Shown: piece by piece, positions 10,001-17,807 of the stretch
Position numbering within the stretch: position 1 is the first letter of the stretch
Layout of the letters: each line of letters begins with the position of its first letter
Origin: Bacillota bacterium
GTDB lineage: Bacteria > Bacillota_I > Bacilli_A > Izemoplasmatales > Hujiaoplasmataceae
Direction of reading: 5' to 3'
DNA: 61,435 bases
Assembly: GCA_018818595.1 (NCBI GenBank)
Contig: JAHIRM010000018.1
Span: 1-61,435 of the forward strand
The notes under the pieces: model-generated
Told to the model about the DNA's origin: nothing
The model's input: only the letters and a program-made list of their open reading frames with translations
Databases searched by the model: none
Translations under genes and position numbers: made by a program

Positions 10001-10548
10001 TTGACTTCATGACTTGTTCTAAATCCATCGAAGAAATGTAAGAAAGGAATGCTTGATTTAATGGCTGCCAAATGAGCAACTCCTGCTAAATCCATTGTCT
10101 CTTGAACAGAACCAGATGCGATCATAGCAAATCCTGTTTGTCTTGCGGCCATGACATCTTGATGATCTCCAAAAATGGATAAGGATTGAGCTGCTAAAGA
10201 TCTAGCTGCTACATGGATAACTCCTGGTAAAAGTTCTCCTGCAATTTTATACATATTAGGTATTTTTAAAAGCAAGCCTTGTGATGCAGTAAAAGTGGTT
10301 GTTAAAGCTCCTGAAATCAAGGATCCATGAACGGTACCAGCCGCACCAGCTTCTGATTGCATTTCTACTACTTTTACTGGCATTCCAAATAAATTCTTTT
10401 TGCCTTGAGCTGCCCACATATCCGTAAATTCAGGCATTGGTGTTGAAGGGGTAATTGGATAAATTCCTGCAACTTCTGTAAACGCATATGCACAATACGC
10501 CGCTGCTTGATTTCCATCCATTGATTCAAAGTTTTTCTTTGTTGTCAT
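7003..10548 (-). CDS. nifJ: Pyruvate:ferredoxin (flavodoxin) oxidoreductase
   Basis: Single-chain enzyme of 1,181 residues, the usual length for NifJ/PFOR. It oxidises pyruvate with CoA to acetyl-CoA and CO2 and passes electrons to ferredoxin or flavodoxin in the cytoplasm. The N-terminus (YPITPSTPMPEFTD) is the pyrimidine-binding domain. Two 4Fe-4S ferredoxin motifs lie in the middle (CIQCNQCAYACPH and CTGCAVCINTCPA), followed by CAGCGETPY, part of the proximal cluster site. The thiamine diphosphate site is GGDGWAYDIGYGG ... NTGGQSSKS. The gene is monocistronic, with its own promoter and terminator. It indicates an anaerobic or microaerophilic fermentative life, in keeping with the flavodiiron protein at 55-56 kb. 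Confidence 0.97.
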   Translation of the reverse strand: MTTKKNFESMDGNQAAAYCAYAFTEVAGIYPITPSTPMPEFTDMWAAQGKKNLFGMPVKVVEMQSEAGAAGTVHGSLISGALTTTFTASQGLLLKIPNMYKIAGELLPGVIHVAARSLAAQSLSIFGDHQDVMAARQTGFAMIASGSVQETMDLAGVAHLAAIKSSIPFLHFFDGFRTSHEVNKIEVMDYKVFDRLLDKEAITAFRNRGLNSSHPVTKGTAQNDDVYFQAKEVQEKYYTPVPDIVNGYLNEISKVTGRDYKPFTYYGAEDATDIIIAMGSVTETMHEVVDYKVSQGEKVGMIAVHLYRPFSEKYFFNVLPKTVKRIAVLDRTKEPGSAGEPLYLDVRSIFYGKDFEPLILGGRYGLSSKDTTPAQIFAVYANLLGEKKDRFTIGIVDDVNFTSLPVEEAPDVTDPNTTELLFFGLGSDGTVGAVKNISKIIGDYTDLYGQAYASYDSKKSGGVTRMHLRFGKNPIHSTYLVNHAHFISCSQESYLFRFDLLRGIRRGGIFLLSTTQDQDHIVEFLPNDIKRILARKEVKFYIIDSYKLAKEIGEIKLVSTIMQSAFFKLNEQIMPFEKAQDAMKSFAKKSFARKGEDIVKMNVEAVDRGADGLVQIKVNPSWVSLEDIVVVDEKRPAFVKNVADVVNAIKGYDLPTSAFLDYADGHIPNGTAAYEKRGVAEEVSTWISENCIQCNQCAYACPHACIRPILATEEEALKAPEGTVWKDALGRGLEGLKYRIQVSILDCTGCAVCINTCPAKSKALELKPIIEQIENKEHLRAEYLYNDVPTKVHLVGKSTYKNVQFEKPLFEFSGACAGCGETPYIKFVTQLFGERMVIANATGCSSIYGASFPASPFTTNDEGRGPAWANSLFEDNAEFGFGMMIAQETIRARLQNLILSSLDQFKNEKIKPLLTEWIENRQNGDVTLAIAKKLIPLLESDSSKSAKDILELKDYLVKQSTWIIGGDGWAYDIGYGGLDHVIANQEDVNILVLDTEVYSNTGGQSSKSARTGSIAKFTASGKPGKKKDLASLAMTYEHVYVATISHGASATQLLKAMKEAESYPGPSLIIAYSPCIAHGINGGLTNSHQQAKLATECGYWPTFRYDPRLIEQGKNPFQLDSKEPDWSKYHDFLLSENRYQQLLLVNPKEADELLELNLKDAKRRYQMYKRYLAMDYSDIIK

Positions 10549-10603
10549 AAATTAATAACCTCCCATAAATGATTCGTCTTTTTTAAGATTATTTCACTTT
10601 ACC

Positions 10604-10632
10604 ATTATAACGCAAAAAATGAGAAATGACAA
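10604..10632 (-). promoter_or_regulatory. Sigma-A promoter of nifJ
   Basis: Minus strand TTGTCA (10627-10632), 17-nt spacer, TATAAT (10604-10609). GGGAGG precedes the ATG by 10 nt. Confidence 0.75.
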
Positions 10633-10740
10633 TTAAAAAATTATCAAATAATACGCTTTCATTCTTTTTATAATTGAAAGTTAAAAAGTGTTTTTTTGTC
10701 TTGTTTTTAAGCAGATAAATTAATAAATGAAATCTTGAAT

Positions 10741-11529
10741 TTATAAGCACATCTCTTCAAGCGGCTCATTTTGCCTTGCACAAGTGATTTCAAAATCTTC
10801 TATGATTAGTCCTTGTTCTAAGAACACGTTCGTGTAAGCTGCCAAAGCATCTTCTTCGGTGTTGCATTCTTCTGATAGATGAGCAAGAATAATTAATTTT
10901 GTGTTTTCTCCCACTAAATTAATGGTAAGAAATGCACTATCATCATTGGAAAGATGACCTTGATCGTCTAAAATTCTTCTTTTTAATGTCCAAGGTCTGT
11001 TACTATCTAATAACAAATCTAAAGAATGATTTGCCTCAATAATGTAAGCTGTAGCATTTCGCAATATATCAAAATTCTTTTGTGGAAAATAACCCGTATC
11101 CGTTAGATATACAAGGGATGTTCCTGATTCGGTAAATCGATACCCACAAGGTTCAAGAGCGTCATGATAAGTCATAAAAGGCAGTATCGAACATTCATCT
11201 AATAAAATAGGTGATTCGAAATCAATAAACCGAAAATAAGAGGAATCTATTTTATCTAAAATGCGGAAGTTTAAATTTTTATAGGTGCCTTCAGATAAAT
11301 AAATTGGCATTTTGTATGTTTTAGCTACCATGATAAGCCCCATAACGTGATCGATATGTTCGTGGGTAATAAATACTCCATCAAGAGTACTTAGTTCTTT
11401 GTTTCTTATAGAAAGGCGAAAAACGATTTGTTTCAATGAAATTCCTACATCAATTAAAAATTTCTTTTGGCCTATTTCTAAGTAAGTACAATTTCCTTTG
11501 GACCCGCTTGCGAGTACTATAAATTTCAC
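10741..11529 (-). CDS. MBL-fold metallohydrolase of the WalJ/YycJ family
   Basis: Metallo-beta-lactamase-fold protein of about 262 residues. It has the N-terminal strand VLASGSKGNCTYLE and the metal motif THEHIDH, then LTDTGY, EANHS and a late LAHLSEEC histidine. This matches WalJ (YycJ/VicX), often linked to cell-wall control in Bacillota, though here no WalRK genes are adjacent. I chose the GTG at 11529 because GGAAGTGA stands just before it. An earlier in-frame ATG at 11565 would put the N-terminus across a TATAAT box. It lies downstream of the SipW operon, about 50 nt beyond it, with its own -10 element. Confidence 0.85.
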   Translation of the reverse strand: MKFIVLASGSKGNCTYLEIGQKKFLIDVGISLKQIVFRLSIRNKELSTLDGVFITHEHIDHVMGLIMVAKTYKMPIYLSEGTYKNLNFRILDKIDSSYFRFIDFESPILLDECSILPFMTYHDALEPCGYRFTESGTSLVYLTDTGYFPQKNFDILRNATAYIIEANHSLDLLLDSNRPWTLKRRILDDQGHLSNDDSAFLTINLVGENTKLIILAHLSEECNTEEDALAAYTNVFLEQGLIIEDFEITCARQNEPLEEMCL

Positions 11530-11548
11530 ATTATCACTTCCATGTTTT

Positions 11549-11554
11549 ATTATA
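11549..11554 (-). promoter_or_regulatory. -10 box for the WalJ-like gene
   Basis: TATAAT on the minus strand, about 15 nt before the GGAAGTGA ribosome binding site. No convincing -35 box. It supports the GTG start over the upstream ATG. Confidence 0.4.
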
Positions 11555-11615
11555 TAACAATACAAGTCTTTTTTTACATAAAAAAAGCAAAAACGAAGGT
11601 AATTATTGTTCGTTT

Positions 11616-12245
11616 TTACTCTTGATCATTTTTCTTTTCACTTTTTAATTTTTCGAGAGCATCTTGTATCATTTTCTCTTTTTCTTCTAAAAAAATTTGC
11701 TTTTTTTGTTGACTGAGCGTTTTAATGATGTTTAAGCTCTCAGTAAAAGCAATCATGAGAAAAATGAGGACCGCGATAGCATATAAGAAATTCATGCCAC
11801 CACTAAACACAAAATAATAAATATCTCCTAAAAAGGTTGATTTAGAAAGGTATTTCCCAATAACTAAGCTTGAATCAAAGTTTATTTCCCAGTCAAGTGA
11901 CTCTTGGTTATTATCGCCTTTTGTCGTGATGTATGTAACGCCATCAATGACGGTAATGGATTTTATTCTATGCGTAATATAGACGCTTTCATCTCCTGGC
12001 TGATGAAACGTAATGATATCGTCTTTAAAGTATTCCGTCTCATTTGTATCTACAAAAATTAAATCACCTGTCATGATCGTATCTTCCATAGAAGGAGACA
12101 CAACTAGAAACATTCCATAACCGAAAACGGTAGGAGTTCTTTCGTTTTTAATAGAAACTACGATTTGTAATATTAAGGCAATTGCCATCGCAAAGAAAAG
12201 ATAAGGTAACACTTGTAAAATTATTTTTCCAGTTTTTTTAAGCAT
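11616..12245 (-). CDS. sipW: SipW-type (ER/archaeal-type) signal peptidase I, copy B
   Basis: 209 residues with an N-terminal membrane helix (about 10-30), an extracellular catalytic domain and a second helix near 150-170. The catalytic serine lies in SPSMEDTI, the histidine in ITHRI and the aspartate in TTKGDNNQ. This Ser-His-Asp pattern marks the ER/archaeal SipW branch; bacterial-type LepB uses Ser-Lys. SipW enzymes process TasA-like substrates outside the membrane. A charged, coiled-coil-like tail ends the protein. It is the last gene of the fibre operon, directly after two TasA-like genes (gaps of 42 and 16 nt), which are its probable substrates. GAGGTGA provides the ribosome binding site. 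Confidence 0.88.
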   Translation of the reverse strand: MLKKTGKIILQVLPYLFFAMAIALILQIVVSIKNERTPTVFGYGMFLVVSPSMEDTIMTGDLIFVDTNETEYFKDDIITFHQPGDESVYITHRIKSITVIDGVTYITTKGDNNQESLDWEINFDSSLVIGKYLSKSTFLGDIYYFVFSGGMNFLYAIAVLIFLMIAFTESLNIIKTLSQQKKQIFLEEKEKMIQDALEKLKSEKKNDQE

Positions 12246-12287
12246 TAGCCTTCACCTCAAGTTTAAGCGGTATTTATTCCATAATCT

Positions 12288-12872
12288 CTATGGATTCGAA
12301 TAGCCAGTTGAAAAATTGTAATTTGTTAATTCAACCCACGAAACATTGTCTGCTTGTTTTACTTCAATGGTAACTGTAACGGATAAAGGAACTCCAGAAT
12401 AATCAATTCCTACAAATTCTCCATCATAATACATCGATGTAAGAATGCTTATCGCTCCAGATTCAGCTGATATCACATAATCTAAAGCCGTGTAATACCA
12501 ATACTCGCTTGAATACAAAAAATTCGCATTCATCAAAACCGTTAAATGATCATCTACTGCATTAGAGTAAACAACATCATTTGCGGATGTTGTAACTTTA
12601 GTATATATAATTTGCATTCTCATTTGAGAAGTTATGGGTGAATTATTAGTTAACTCAAAAGCAGTAGAAATTAATTCTTGGCTTGGAACAATAATACTAT
12701 CCTGTGCAATGAATTCTCCTGCTTTTTCATAGCGTAAATCTCCTACGCCGATTTCACCGCTTGGAAGGGTTGTTTGTTGAACAATCCATCCATAAGAAAT
12801 CCCTATAATTACGAAAGAAACAAGTGCTAAGACTAAAGAGATTACACTAAAAATGAGTGCTTTTTGTTTCAT
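12288..12872 (-). CDS. TasA/camelysin-like secreted protein, SipW-type signal
   Basis: 194 residues with a long N-terminal hydrophobic stretch (about 7-27) followed by ISYGWIVQQTT, the arrangement seen in SipW-dependent signal peptides. The mature part is rich in beta strands and Thr/Ser (e.g. FELTNNSPITSQMRMQIIY, VTVTIEVKQ), resembling the jelly-roll TasA/CalY fold. It has no Cys, LPXTG or C-terminal helix, so it is probably assembled or released rather than anchored. It lies between another TasA-like gene and SipW copy B and shares the operon with them. Likely a minor fibre subunit or adaptor; the exact role is inferred from position. Confidence 0.65.
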   Translation of the reverse strand: MKQKALIFSVISLVLALVSFVIIGISYGWIVQQTTLPSGEIGVGDLRYEKAGEFIAQDSIIVPSQELISTAFELTNNSPITSQMRMQIIYTKVTTSANDVVYSNAVDDHLTVLMNANFLYSSEYWYYTALDYVISAESGAISILTSMYYDGEFVGIDYSGVPLSVTVTIEVKQADNVSWVELTNYNFSTGYSNP

Positions 12873-12888
12873 AAGTATCCTCTCCTTA

Positions 12889-13497
12889 TCATCTTTGAGA
12901 AGAAATTGAAATTGAAGAAATAATTAATTTTAGATTTTGGAAGTCATTACCTGCAAGTAACGAATCAATTGTAAAGGTAAAATAAAGATATACTGTACCT
13001 GCTGGCGATAATTCTAAATCGCCGGCAATTACAAGCCCTGAAGGCATTATAGCAAGTAAATCAGACATTAATTCAGCGTCTAATGCTTCCGTATTTATCG
13101 TATTTGAAGTAGTAATACGAATCACATCTAAAAGAGTTTGATTGTTGTCAAAGTTAGTAGTATCTCCTAAAGGGTCTGCTGCTGAATCTGTAAATTCATC
13201 TAAAGCAACTTGACAATGAATATCGATGTTTCCTGTGTTTTCAATCAATAAACGATAATAATAGATATCCCCTGGCACTCCGTCTATGATTTCAATCGAT
13301 GTTGCTTCAACATAGTTTTCTCCGCCATCTGTTGACACTTCTAAAATGGCAGACGCTTCAATATTGGCGATGTTTACCATCGGATTAACTATCTCAACGA
13401 TTTCTGATACCGCAAACCAAGCAAAAGAGGCTAAAACAAACAAAAAAACAGAACTTATCAATGCAATTAAAGATAAGGTAAAGCGTTTTTTTTGCAT
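12889..13497 (-). CDS. TasA-like secreted protein, SipW-type signal (AWF motif)
   Basis: 202 residues. The N-terminus has basic residues, a hydrophobic core (about 8-26) and then ASFAWFAVSE. This [AS]-x-AWF signature also occurs in the proteins encoded at 17.8 kb (GSTYAWFTVSS) and 34.5 kb (ASFAWFTQMYED), and is characteristic of SipW/TasA signal peptides. The mature part contains strand-rich segments such as YYYRLLIENTGNIDIHCQV, a typical pattern for TasA-family beta-sandwiches. A GGGGTGA ribosome binding site lies just before the ATG. It is translationally close to the DUF2357-like gene (16-nt gap) and the next TasA-like gene. Probably a minor subunit of the same surface fibre. Confidence 0.65.
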   Translation of the reverse strand: MQKKRFTLSLIALISSVFLFVLASFAWFAVSEIVEIVNPMVNIANIEASAILEVSTDGGENYVEATSIEIIDGVPGDIYYYRLLIENTGNIDIHCQVALDEFTDSAADPLGDTTNFDNNQTLLDVIRITTSNTINTEALDAELMSDLLAIMPSGLVIAGDLELSPAGTVYLYFTFTIDSLLAGNDFQNLKLIISSISISSQR

Positions 13498-13513
13498 GAT
13501 TTCACCCCGTTTT

Positions 13514-15091
13514 TTAGTCTTCGGCAGCTTCTAATTCTCGTTTCGCTTTTTCAAATGCTTTCACTAAACGTTTTTTTCTAGCGATACGAAGCAGTTTTTC
13601 AGCTCGTTCAATTTTCTTTTTAAGTGCAAGTTCTTCTTTTTGTTTTTGTTTCTTTTCCTCTTCTTTTCTTAGTCTTTCTTCTTCTAACAGACGTTCTCTT
13701 TCTGCTTTTTCGATTGCTTGAATTCGTTTTAATTCATCGCGATAGTTTCTAAGATTTAATAAAGCCACAGCTTTATTTGTTTTAAGTTGACGAATATCAT
13801 CTTGTTTAATATTTTCAATTTGTCTATACACATTAAGAATTTTTTCTTGTGTTGATATTTTATCAGTTAGATTTGGTTCGTTTTCAGGATTAAACATAAA
13901 TTTTATGTAGTCTTCATAAACTGCATTTGAAATATCAACAATTTGTTTAAAGATAATGTCAATTGCTTCTTCAAATGATATTCCTGCTTCAGATAAAGTT
14001 TTAAACCTAGCATAGTTGCTTTTTCGAATTTGGTCCAAATAATATTGATTCAAGTGATTGTTTTCAAACTCTAAATATCCAGGTTGTAAATACACATCAC
14101 TTAAATTTTGCTTTGTAATTTTTGGAGCTTTAATTCGTTTGTAATCAAAAGGCACATCTTGATTAATACCAAAATCTTCGCTTTGTTGACTTGCAAATGT
14201 TGTATAAAGCATTAATAAAGCGTTATTAATTTGACCTATATATTCTTGGTCAAAATCAATGTCTCTTTCAAAAATATCTACGTCATACCCTACTCTGTCA
14301 ATTTGGTCCATTAACACCCAAAGACTATAACATTGTCTAAAATCAATGTCTTTCATGATGATATTAGTTTTCATAATTGGTGGAGTAACTGGTGCAAATT
14401 CTTTCATTGCTTTCATAAAAGTAGACATTTTAAAATAAGTAATATTCGTTCTAACTTTTGTCATGCGATCAAACAACTCTTGATTTTGTTTGTCAACTTC
14501 ATCAGAAGGTAACGTTTGATTAATTTTTAATGTAATATCGTAATCAAGTGTTGCATCGTTAAAAAAGACTTCAGATTTCAGATTCAAGTAATTAACATAT
14601 TCTGTATGCATCTTTTTAACAATTAAGTCATATCTTTTTTCAATAAAGATAAATAGTTTATCAACTAATGTCATAAGGAACCGGTTTTCATAGGTTCCAA
14701 AATCAGAATCAGTATAAGAAGTTAAAACTTGAGATGGCGTAACTTCGCCTTTTGAATTCACATTTTTAATAAATTGTGTATTAGCAGCCAAATGCCTGAT
14801 GGTTTCTTTGTCGGTTTTCTTTGCTTGTTCAACAGGAACCACAACTCTAACTTTTTTTAGACTTTCTCGAGGATTTCGAGTCAATTTATCAATTACGGGA
14901 ACCGCTTTTTCCACAGAATCCAACCAAGAGTCATCAAATATCCGACGTTCTCGACGTTCTTTCTGATACAAAGTCGTATTCCCGCTTTTTAATAGGTTTA
15001 AAAATAATTGTGAAAATTCATCTTGTTCATTGAGTCGAGAAAAAGTGGAGTTTATTTTTTTATAGGTTTTCTTAGAAGCGTTATCTTTCAT
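13514..15091 (-). CDS. DUF2357-like protein, partner of the McrB-like ATPase
   Basis: 525 residues, predicted soluble, with no signal or membrane helix. Residues about 120-145 (SYTDSDFGTYENRFLM) match the YDTYENRF-type core of DUF2357 proteins, which are usually encoded next to McrB-like AAA+ GTPases/ATPases. Such proteins commonly carry a C-terminal PD-(D/E)XK nuclease domain; I see none. The C-terminus from about 430 is instead a long Lys/Glu/Arg-rich coiled coil (e.g. ERLLEEERLRKEEEKKQK). The start has a GGGTGAT ribosome binding site. It lies 11 nt after the ATPase gene, so the two are probably made together and interact. The function is unknown; in this operon a role in fibre secretion or assembly is more plausible than restriction. 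Confidence 0.6.
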   Translation of the reverse strand: MKDNASKKTYKKINSTFSRLNEQDEFSQLFLNLLKSGNTTLYQKERRERRIFDDSWLDSVEKAVPVIDKLTRNPRESLKKVRVVVPVEQAKKTDKETIRHLAANTQFIKNVNSKGEVTPSQVLTSYTDSDFGTYENRFLMTLVDKLFIFIEKRYDLIVKKMHTEYVNYLNLKSEVFFNDATLDYDITLKINQTLPSDEVDKQNQELFDRMTKVRTNITYFKMSTFMKAMKEFAPVTPPIMKTNIIMKDIDFRQCYSLWVLMDQIDRVGYDVDIFERDIDFDQEYIGQINNALLMLYTTFASQQSEDFGINQDVPFDYKRIKAPKITKQNLSDVYLQPGYLEFENNHLNQYYLDQIRKSNYARFKTLSEAGISFEEAIDIIFKQIVDISNAVYEDYIKFMFNPENEPNLTDKISTQEKILNVYRQIENIKQDDIRQLKTNKAVALLNLRNYRDELKRIQAIEKAERERLLEEERLRKEEEKKQKQKEELALKKKIERAEKLLRIARKKRLVKAFEKAKRELEAAED

Positions 15092-15102
15092 CTAGCATCA
15101 CC

Positions 15103-16755
15103 CTATATCTGTTTTTGTAAGTTTCGGATATATTTAACCGATTCTTCAAAATTGTTTTTTCCAAAAATTTTATTGATTTGTTGAACTAAAGTATCTAATT
15201 CATCTCTTAAAAAAGCTAAATTTAAGCTTTCAAATTTACGCAATACTTTATTCGCAAAAATGTAATCCAATCCAGCCTCTTCTGCTCCTCCACACGCTAC
15301 ATATACAGGTATAAATTTATGAAGTTGAACCATGATTCTATTACCAAAAGCAATCTTAAAATTCGATTGAACGTATTTATCTAAAATAAGGAATTTATCT
15401 AGTAACTCTGTTGAAACAGGATATTTATAAAAAGCTTCATCAAATAATTCTTGAAGATAAGAGTTAGACATATGAACCGGTTCTGTTTCAGGAGCTTGAA
15501 AGAAAACTCCTTTGCTTTCGAATTCTAATGCGATGGCTCTGTCATATACTTTATCTGTAATTGTAAAGGTGGAATCATCCTTATTAGCAGTACCAACAAA
15601 CCATACGTTTGGTGGAACTGTAATTTTTCCGTTGATTACTTTTAAAGGATCATTTGGCTTGCTATCAGGAACAAGGTCAATTTTCCATTCAGATTGATCT
15701 GGCATTTCCATGATAGATAAAAATTCTGCAAAATAATACTCAATTCGTGCAAGATTCATTTCATCTAATACGATAAGACTCACGTCTTTTCGATAAATAG
15801 ATTCATATAAAGCTCTTAAGAAATCTGTTTCATTAAATCGTTTTGTAAATTCATTTAAATACCCAATGATTTCTGCTCTATCTCTCCAAGATGGTTGAAC
15901 GGAAATGATCGCCGCATTATTATCAAAGAATTTCGCCATAGAATATGGTAAAGAAGTCTTTCCTGTTCCAGAAATACCTTCAAGGATAATAACTTTAGAA
16001 GACGCCATTCCAGCGAAAAATAATGAAATCATTTTTGGAGTATAATATAGTTTAAGTTGCGATGCAGAAAAATTAACAAATCGAGTAACTAACTCAGGCA
16101 GTGTAATATAATCAGACTCCACCATATAGATTTGTGTATCTTTTCCAGCATATTCTTTGTCTACTTGAATTAATTTAACAAAACGAGAAGGCCCTGTTTG
16201 AGCTTGAGAAGATGCTCTTGATTCAGCGTCTGGCTGATTACTAGGCATAGAGGGTCCCATAACGACTGTTGTATTTCCTGATGCCGTTCCATAAGCTGGT
16301 TGCATATAAGATCTTCCTGGGATAGGCCCTGTAACAATTCTTTCTGAAGGTTCACCTGTAGTTGCATTAATTCCAAGTTGAGAAACTTTCATAGCCATAA
16401 TTTGATTTTTTTCATCGGCAAGAGCAATCACTTTGTCATTTAAAAGAGCAATTTCTTCAATTAACTCATTTTTTTCAATTTCAATTTTACGAAAAGCCAT
16501 GTATTTCTTTGCCCATATAAAAAGTTTTGCAAATATAAATATCAAAAGTGAAATATTTAAGACAAAAGTTAATGCTACCATAGCCCAGGAAATAGGCGTA
16601 AAATCACCAGATTCCACATCTAATAATGCGAGGTAGGATCTTATGTTATTATAGATTTTAACAATAATATCATTCCATAATACGTTAAAAAAATCTTGGA
16701 AATCTTGCCAAAAATATCTAAATAATTCTATATAATAGCGAGAAAATTGATTCAT
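15103..16755 (-). CDS. Membrane-anchored McrB-like AAA+ ATPase
   Basis: About 550 residues from the ATG at 16755, chosen because GGGAGG precedes it by 9 nt; upstream in-frame TTG 16779 lies before that site. A hydrophobic helix at about 57-80 is followed by a coiled coil (88-125), a Gly/Ser/Pro-rich linker (140-190) and an AAA+ module of the AAA_5/McrB type. Walker A is GISGTGKT (260-267). Walker B is LIVLDEMNLARIEYYFAEFL (327-346), very close to McrB proteins. A GTANKDDST segment stands where McrB has its MNxxDR motif. Nucleotide preference (ATP or GTP) is not predictable. The membrane anchor and the SipW/TasA neighbours are unlike restriction McrB. It probably works with the downstream DUF2357-like protein as a remodelling motor on the inner face of the membrane. 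Confidence 0.82.
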   Translation of the reverse strand: MNQFSRYYIELFRYFWQDFQDFFNVLWNDIIVKIYNNIRSYLALLDVESGDFTPISWAMVALTFVLNISLLIFIFAKLFIWAKKYMAFRKIEIEKNELIEEIALLNDKVIALADEKNQIMAMKVSQLGINATTGEPSERIVTGPIPGRSYMQPAYGTASGNTTVVMGPSMPSNQPDAESRASSQAQTGPSRFVKLIQVDKEYAGKDTQIYMVESDYITLPELVTRFVNFSASQLKLYYTPKMISLFFAGMASSKVIILEGISGTGKTSLPYSMAKFFDNNAAIISVQPSWRDRAEIIGYLNEFTKRFNETDFLRALYESIYRKDVSLIVLDEMNLARIEYYFAEFLSIMEMPDQSEWKIDLVPDSKPNDPLKVINGKITVPPNVWFVGTANKDDSTFTITDKVYDRAIALEFESKGVFFQAPETEPVHMSNSYLQELFDEAFYKYPVSTELLDKFLILDKYVQSNFKIAFGNRIMVQLHKFIPVYVACGGAEEAGLDYIFANKVLRKFESLNLAFLRDELDTLVQQINKIFGKNNFEESVKYIRNLQKQI

Positions 16756-16812
16756 AAATTCCAACCTCCCTTCCTGCAAATATCAGTAGCAAAAAGATTA
16801 TAGATTTTCTAC

Positions 16813-17526
16813 TTATTCAGTAGGTTCTTCTTCTTTTTTTTCTTTTGGTTTTATTTTTACTTTTGTTTCCGCTTCAAGTTGAGCTCTTGCCATAGCAAGT
16901 GCATCTTCTTGCATTTGTACTCGACTTCCCAAAGCTTTTTGAACGTTATAGTCTGACACTACTTTGACAAAGCGAATAATTTCGTAAACTAAGAAAGCAA
17001 AACATGGTAATACAATAAATAATAAGAATCCTGTTCCTGATTTCAAGAATGAAACAAGTCCATCGGTAAATGATCCAAGATTTGACCAAACTTTCCCATT
17101 CCATACACCGATAATATCGCCTTCAAAAACGATTTCTAATTGATCTTCGGGATTGTTATCACCATGAGTTGTAAACCACTTGATGCCTCCAATTTCATTG
17201 ATTTCTTTGATAGTATGCGTATTATAAATGTCAACTGGTCCATCAGGTGTGACTAACGTCATTCTATACGATATTACATCATTTTCTAGCAAATCATCTA
17301 CATTAAAGGTCGTGTCAATAAAAATTAAATCACCTTCATCAAAAGTAGGACTCATAGAATTAGATTGCACAGATAAAACTGATACACCTAAAAAAGTAGA
17401 ACTATTTTTGTCTTGATCTGAAAACAGTGCCAAAACAGAATAAATTAGTACTAACCCGAGTACAACCCAAAATATCACATTTCCCGCGACTTTTAGTTTG
17501 CTTTTGCTGTTTATTGCGTTTTCCAT
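16813..17526 (-). CDS. sipW: SipW-type signal peptidase I, copy A
   Basis: 237 residues from the ATG at 17526, which follows AGGAG by 8 nt; the in-frame GTG 17535 upstream is too close to that site. N-terminal helix about 15-35, catalytic domain, second helix about 165-190, then a Lys/Glu-rich cytoplasmic tail. Ser-His-Asp residues of the SipW/ER type lie in VQSNSMSPTF, YNTHTI and THGDNNP. It should cleave TasA-like precursors such as the neighbouring 299- and 255-residue proteins. It leads the distal half of the operon, behind a possible internal promoter, and precedes the McrB-like ATPase gene by 57 nt. A second copy closes the operon, suggesting a division of substrates. Confidence 0.88.
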   Translation of the reverse strand: MENAINSKSKLKVAGNVIFWVVLGLVLIYSVLALFSDQDKNSSTFLGVSVLSVQSNSMSPTFDEGDLIFIDTTFNVDDLLENDVISYRMTLVTPDGPVDIYNTHTIKEINEIGGIKWFTTHGDNNPEDQLEIVFEGDIIGVWNGKVWSNLGSFTDGLVSFLKSGTGFLLFIVLPCFAFLVYEIIRFVKVVSDYNVQKALGSRVQMQEDALAMARAQLEAETKVKIKPKEKKEEEPTE

Positions 17527-17543
17527 AAAACACACTCCTTATA

Positions 17544-17577
17544 ATAAGTTATTAAATTTAAGATAACTTATATTATA
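17544..17577 (-). promoter_or_regulatory. Possible internal promoter with operator-like inverted repeat before SipW A
   Basis: TATAAT (17572-17577) on the minus strand is followed by a perfect 9-bp inverted repeat ATAAGTTAT/ATAACTTAT (17544-17571, 10-nt spacer) right before the ribosome binding site. No good -35 box is present, so an activator might be needed. It may drive the SipW-ATPase-DUF2357 part of the operon separately from the riboswitch. Confidence 0.4.
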
Positions 17578-17664
17578 ACGTAAAAAAATAAATAATTCAT
17601 TACTATTTTAATAAATATATCGATAAATTAGGCATTTTTATGGTTTTTTTTGTATTTGGTCGTC

Positions 17665-17702
17665 TTTTCCAAACACACAAAGGAATTTATGTGTTTGGAA
17701 AA
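17665..17702 (-). terminator. Stable hairpin A in the intercistronic region after the major subunit
   Basis: Perfect 13-bp stem TTTTCCAAACACA/TGTGTTTGGAAAA with a 12-nt loop. There is no strong T tract directly after it. Probably a partial terminator or 3'-end stabiliser of the fibre-subunit mRNA. Confidence 0.5.
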
Positions 17703-17717
17703 AACAACCCTTTATGG

Positions 17718-17751
17718 TAACACAACTTAGGATTTCGCCTAAGTTGTGTTA
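17718..17751 (-). terminator. Stable hairpin B after the major subunit gene
   Basis: Perfect 14-bp stem TAACACAACTTAGG/CCTAAGTTGTGTTA with a 6-nt loop, the first structure after the subunit stop codon. On the minus strand TTTTTT follows only after 13 nt. It could reduce read-through and protect the upstream mRNA, giving more subunit than downstream machinery. Confidence 0.55.
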
Positions 17752-17807
17752 GTATTGAGGTTATTTTTTACTTTTAATTTTTGTGAAAAACTATTGTTTT
17801 AATCGAT

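Noticed and set aside
10640-10740. AT-rich inverted repeats (CTTTCA/TGAAAG) after the WalJ-like gene as terminator
   Set aside because: Short, loop too long and no T tract at the right place; not distinguishable from chance.
13514-16755. Interpretation as a McrBC restriction system
   Set aside because: No modification-dependent recognition domain and no McrC/PD-(D/E)XK nuclease motif is visible, the ATPase has a membrane helix, and the genes lie inside a secretion operon. Kept only as the alternative explanation.
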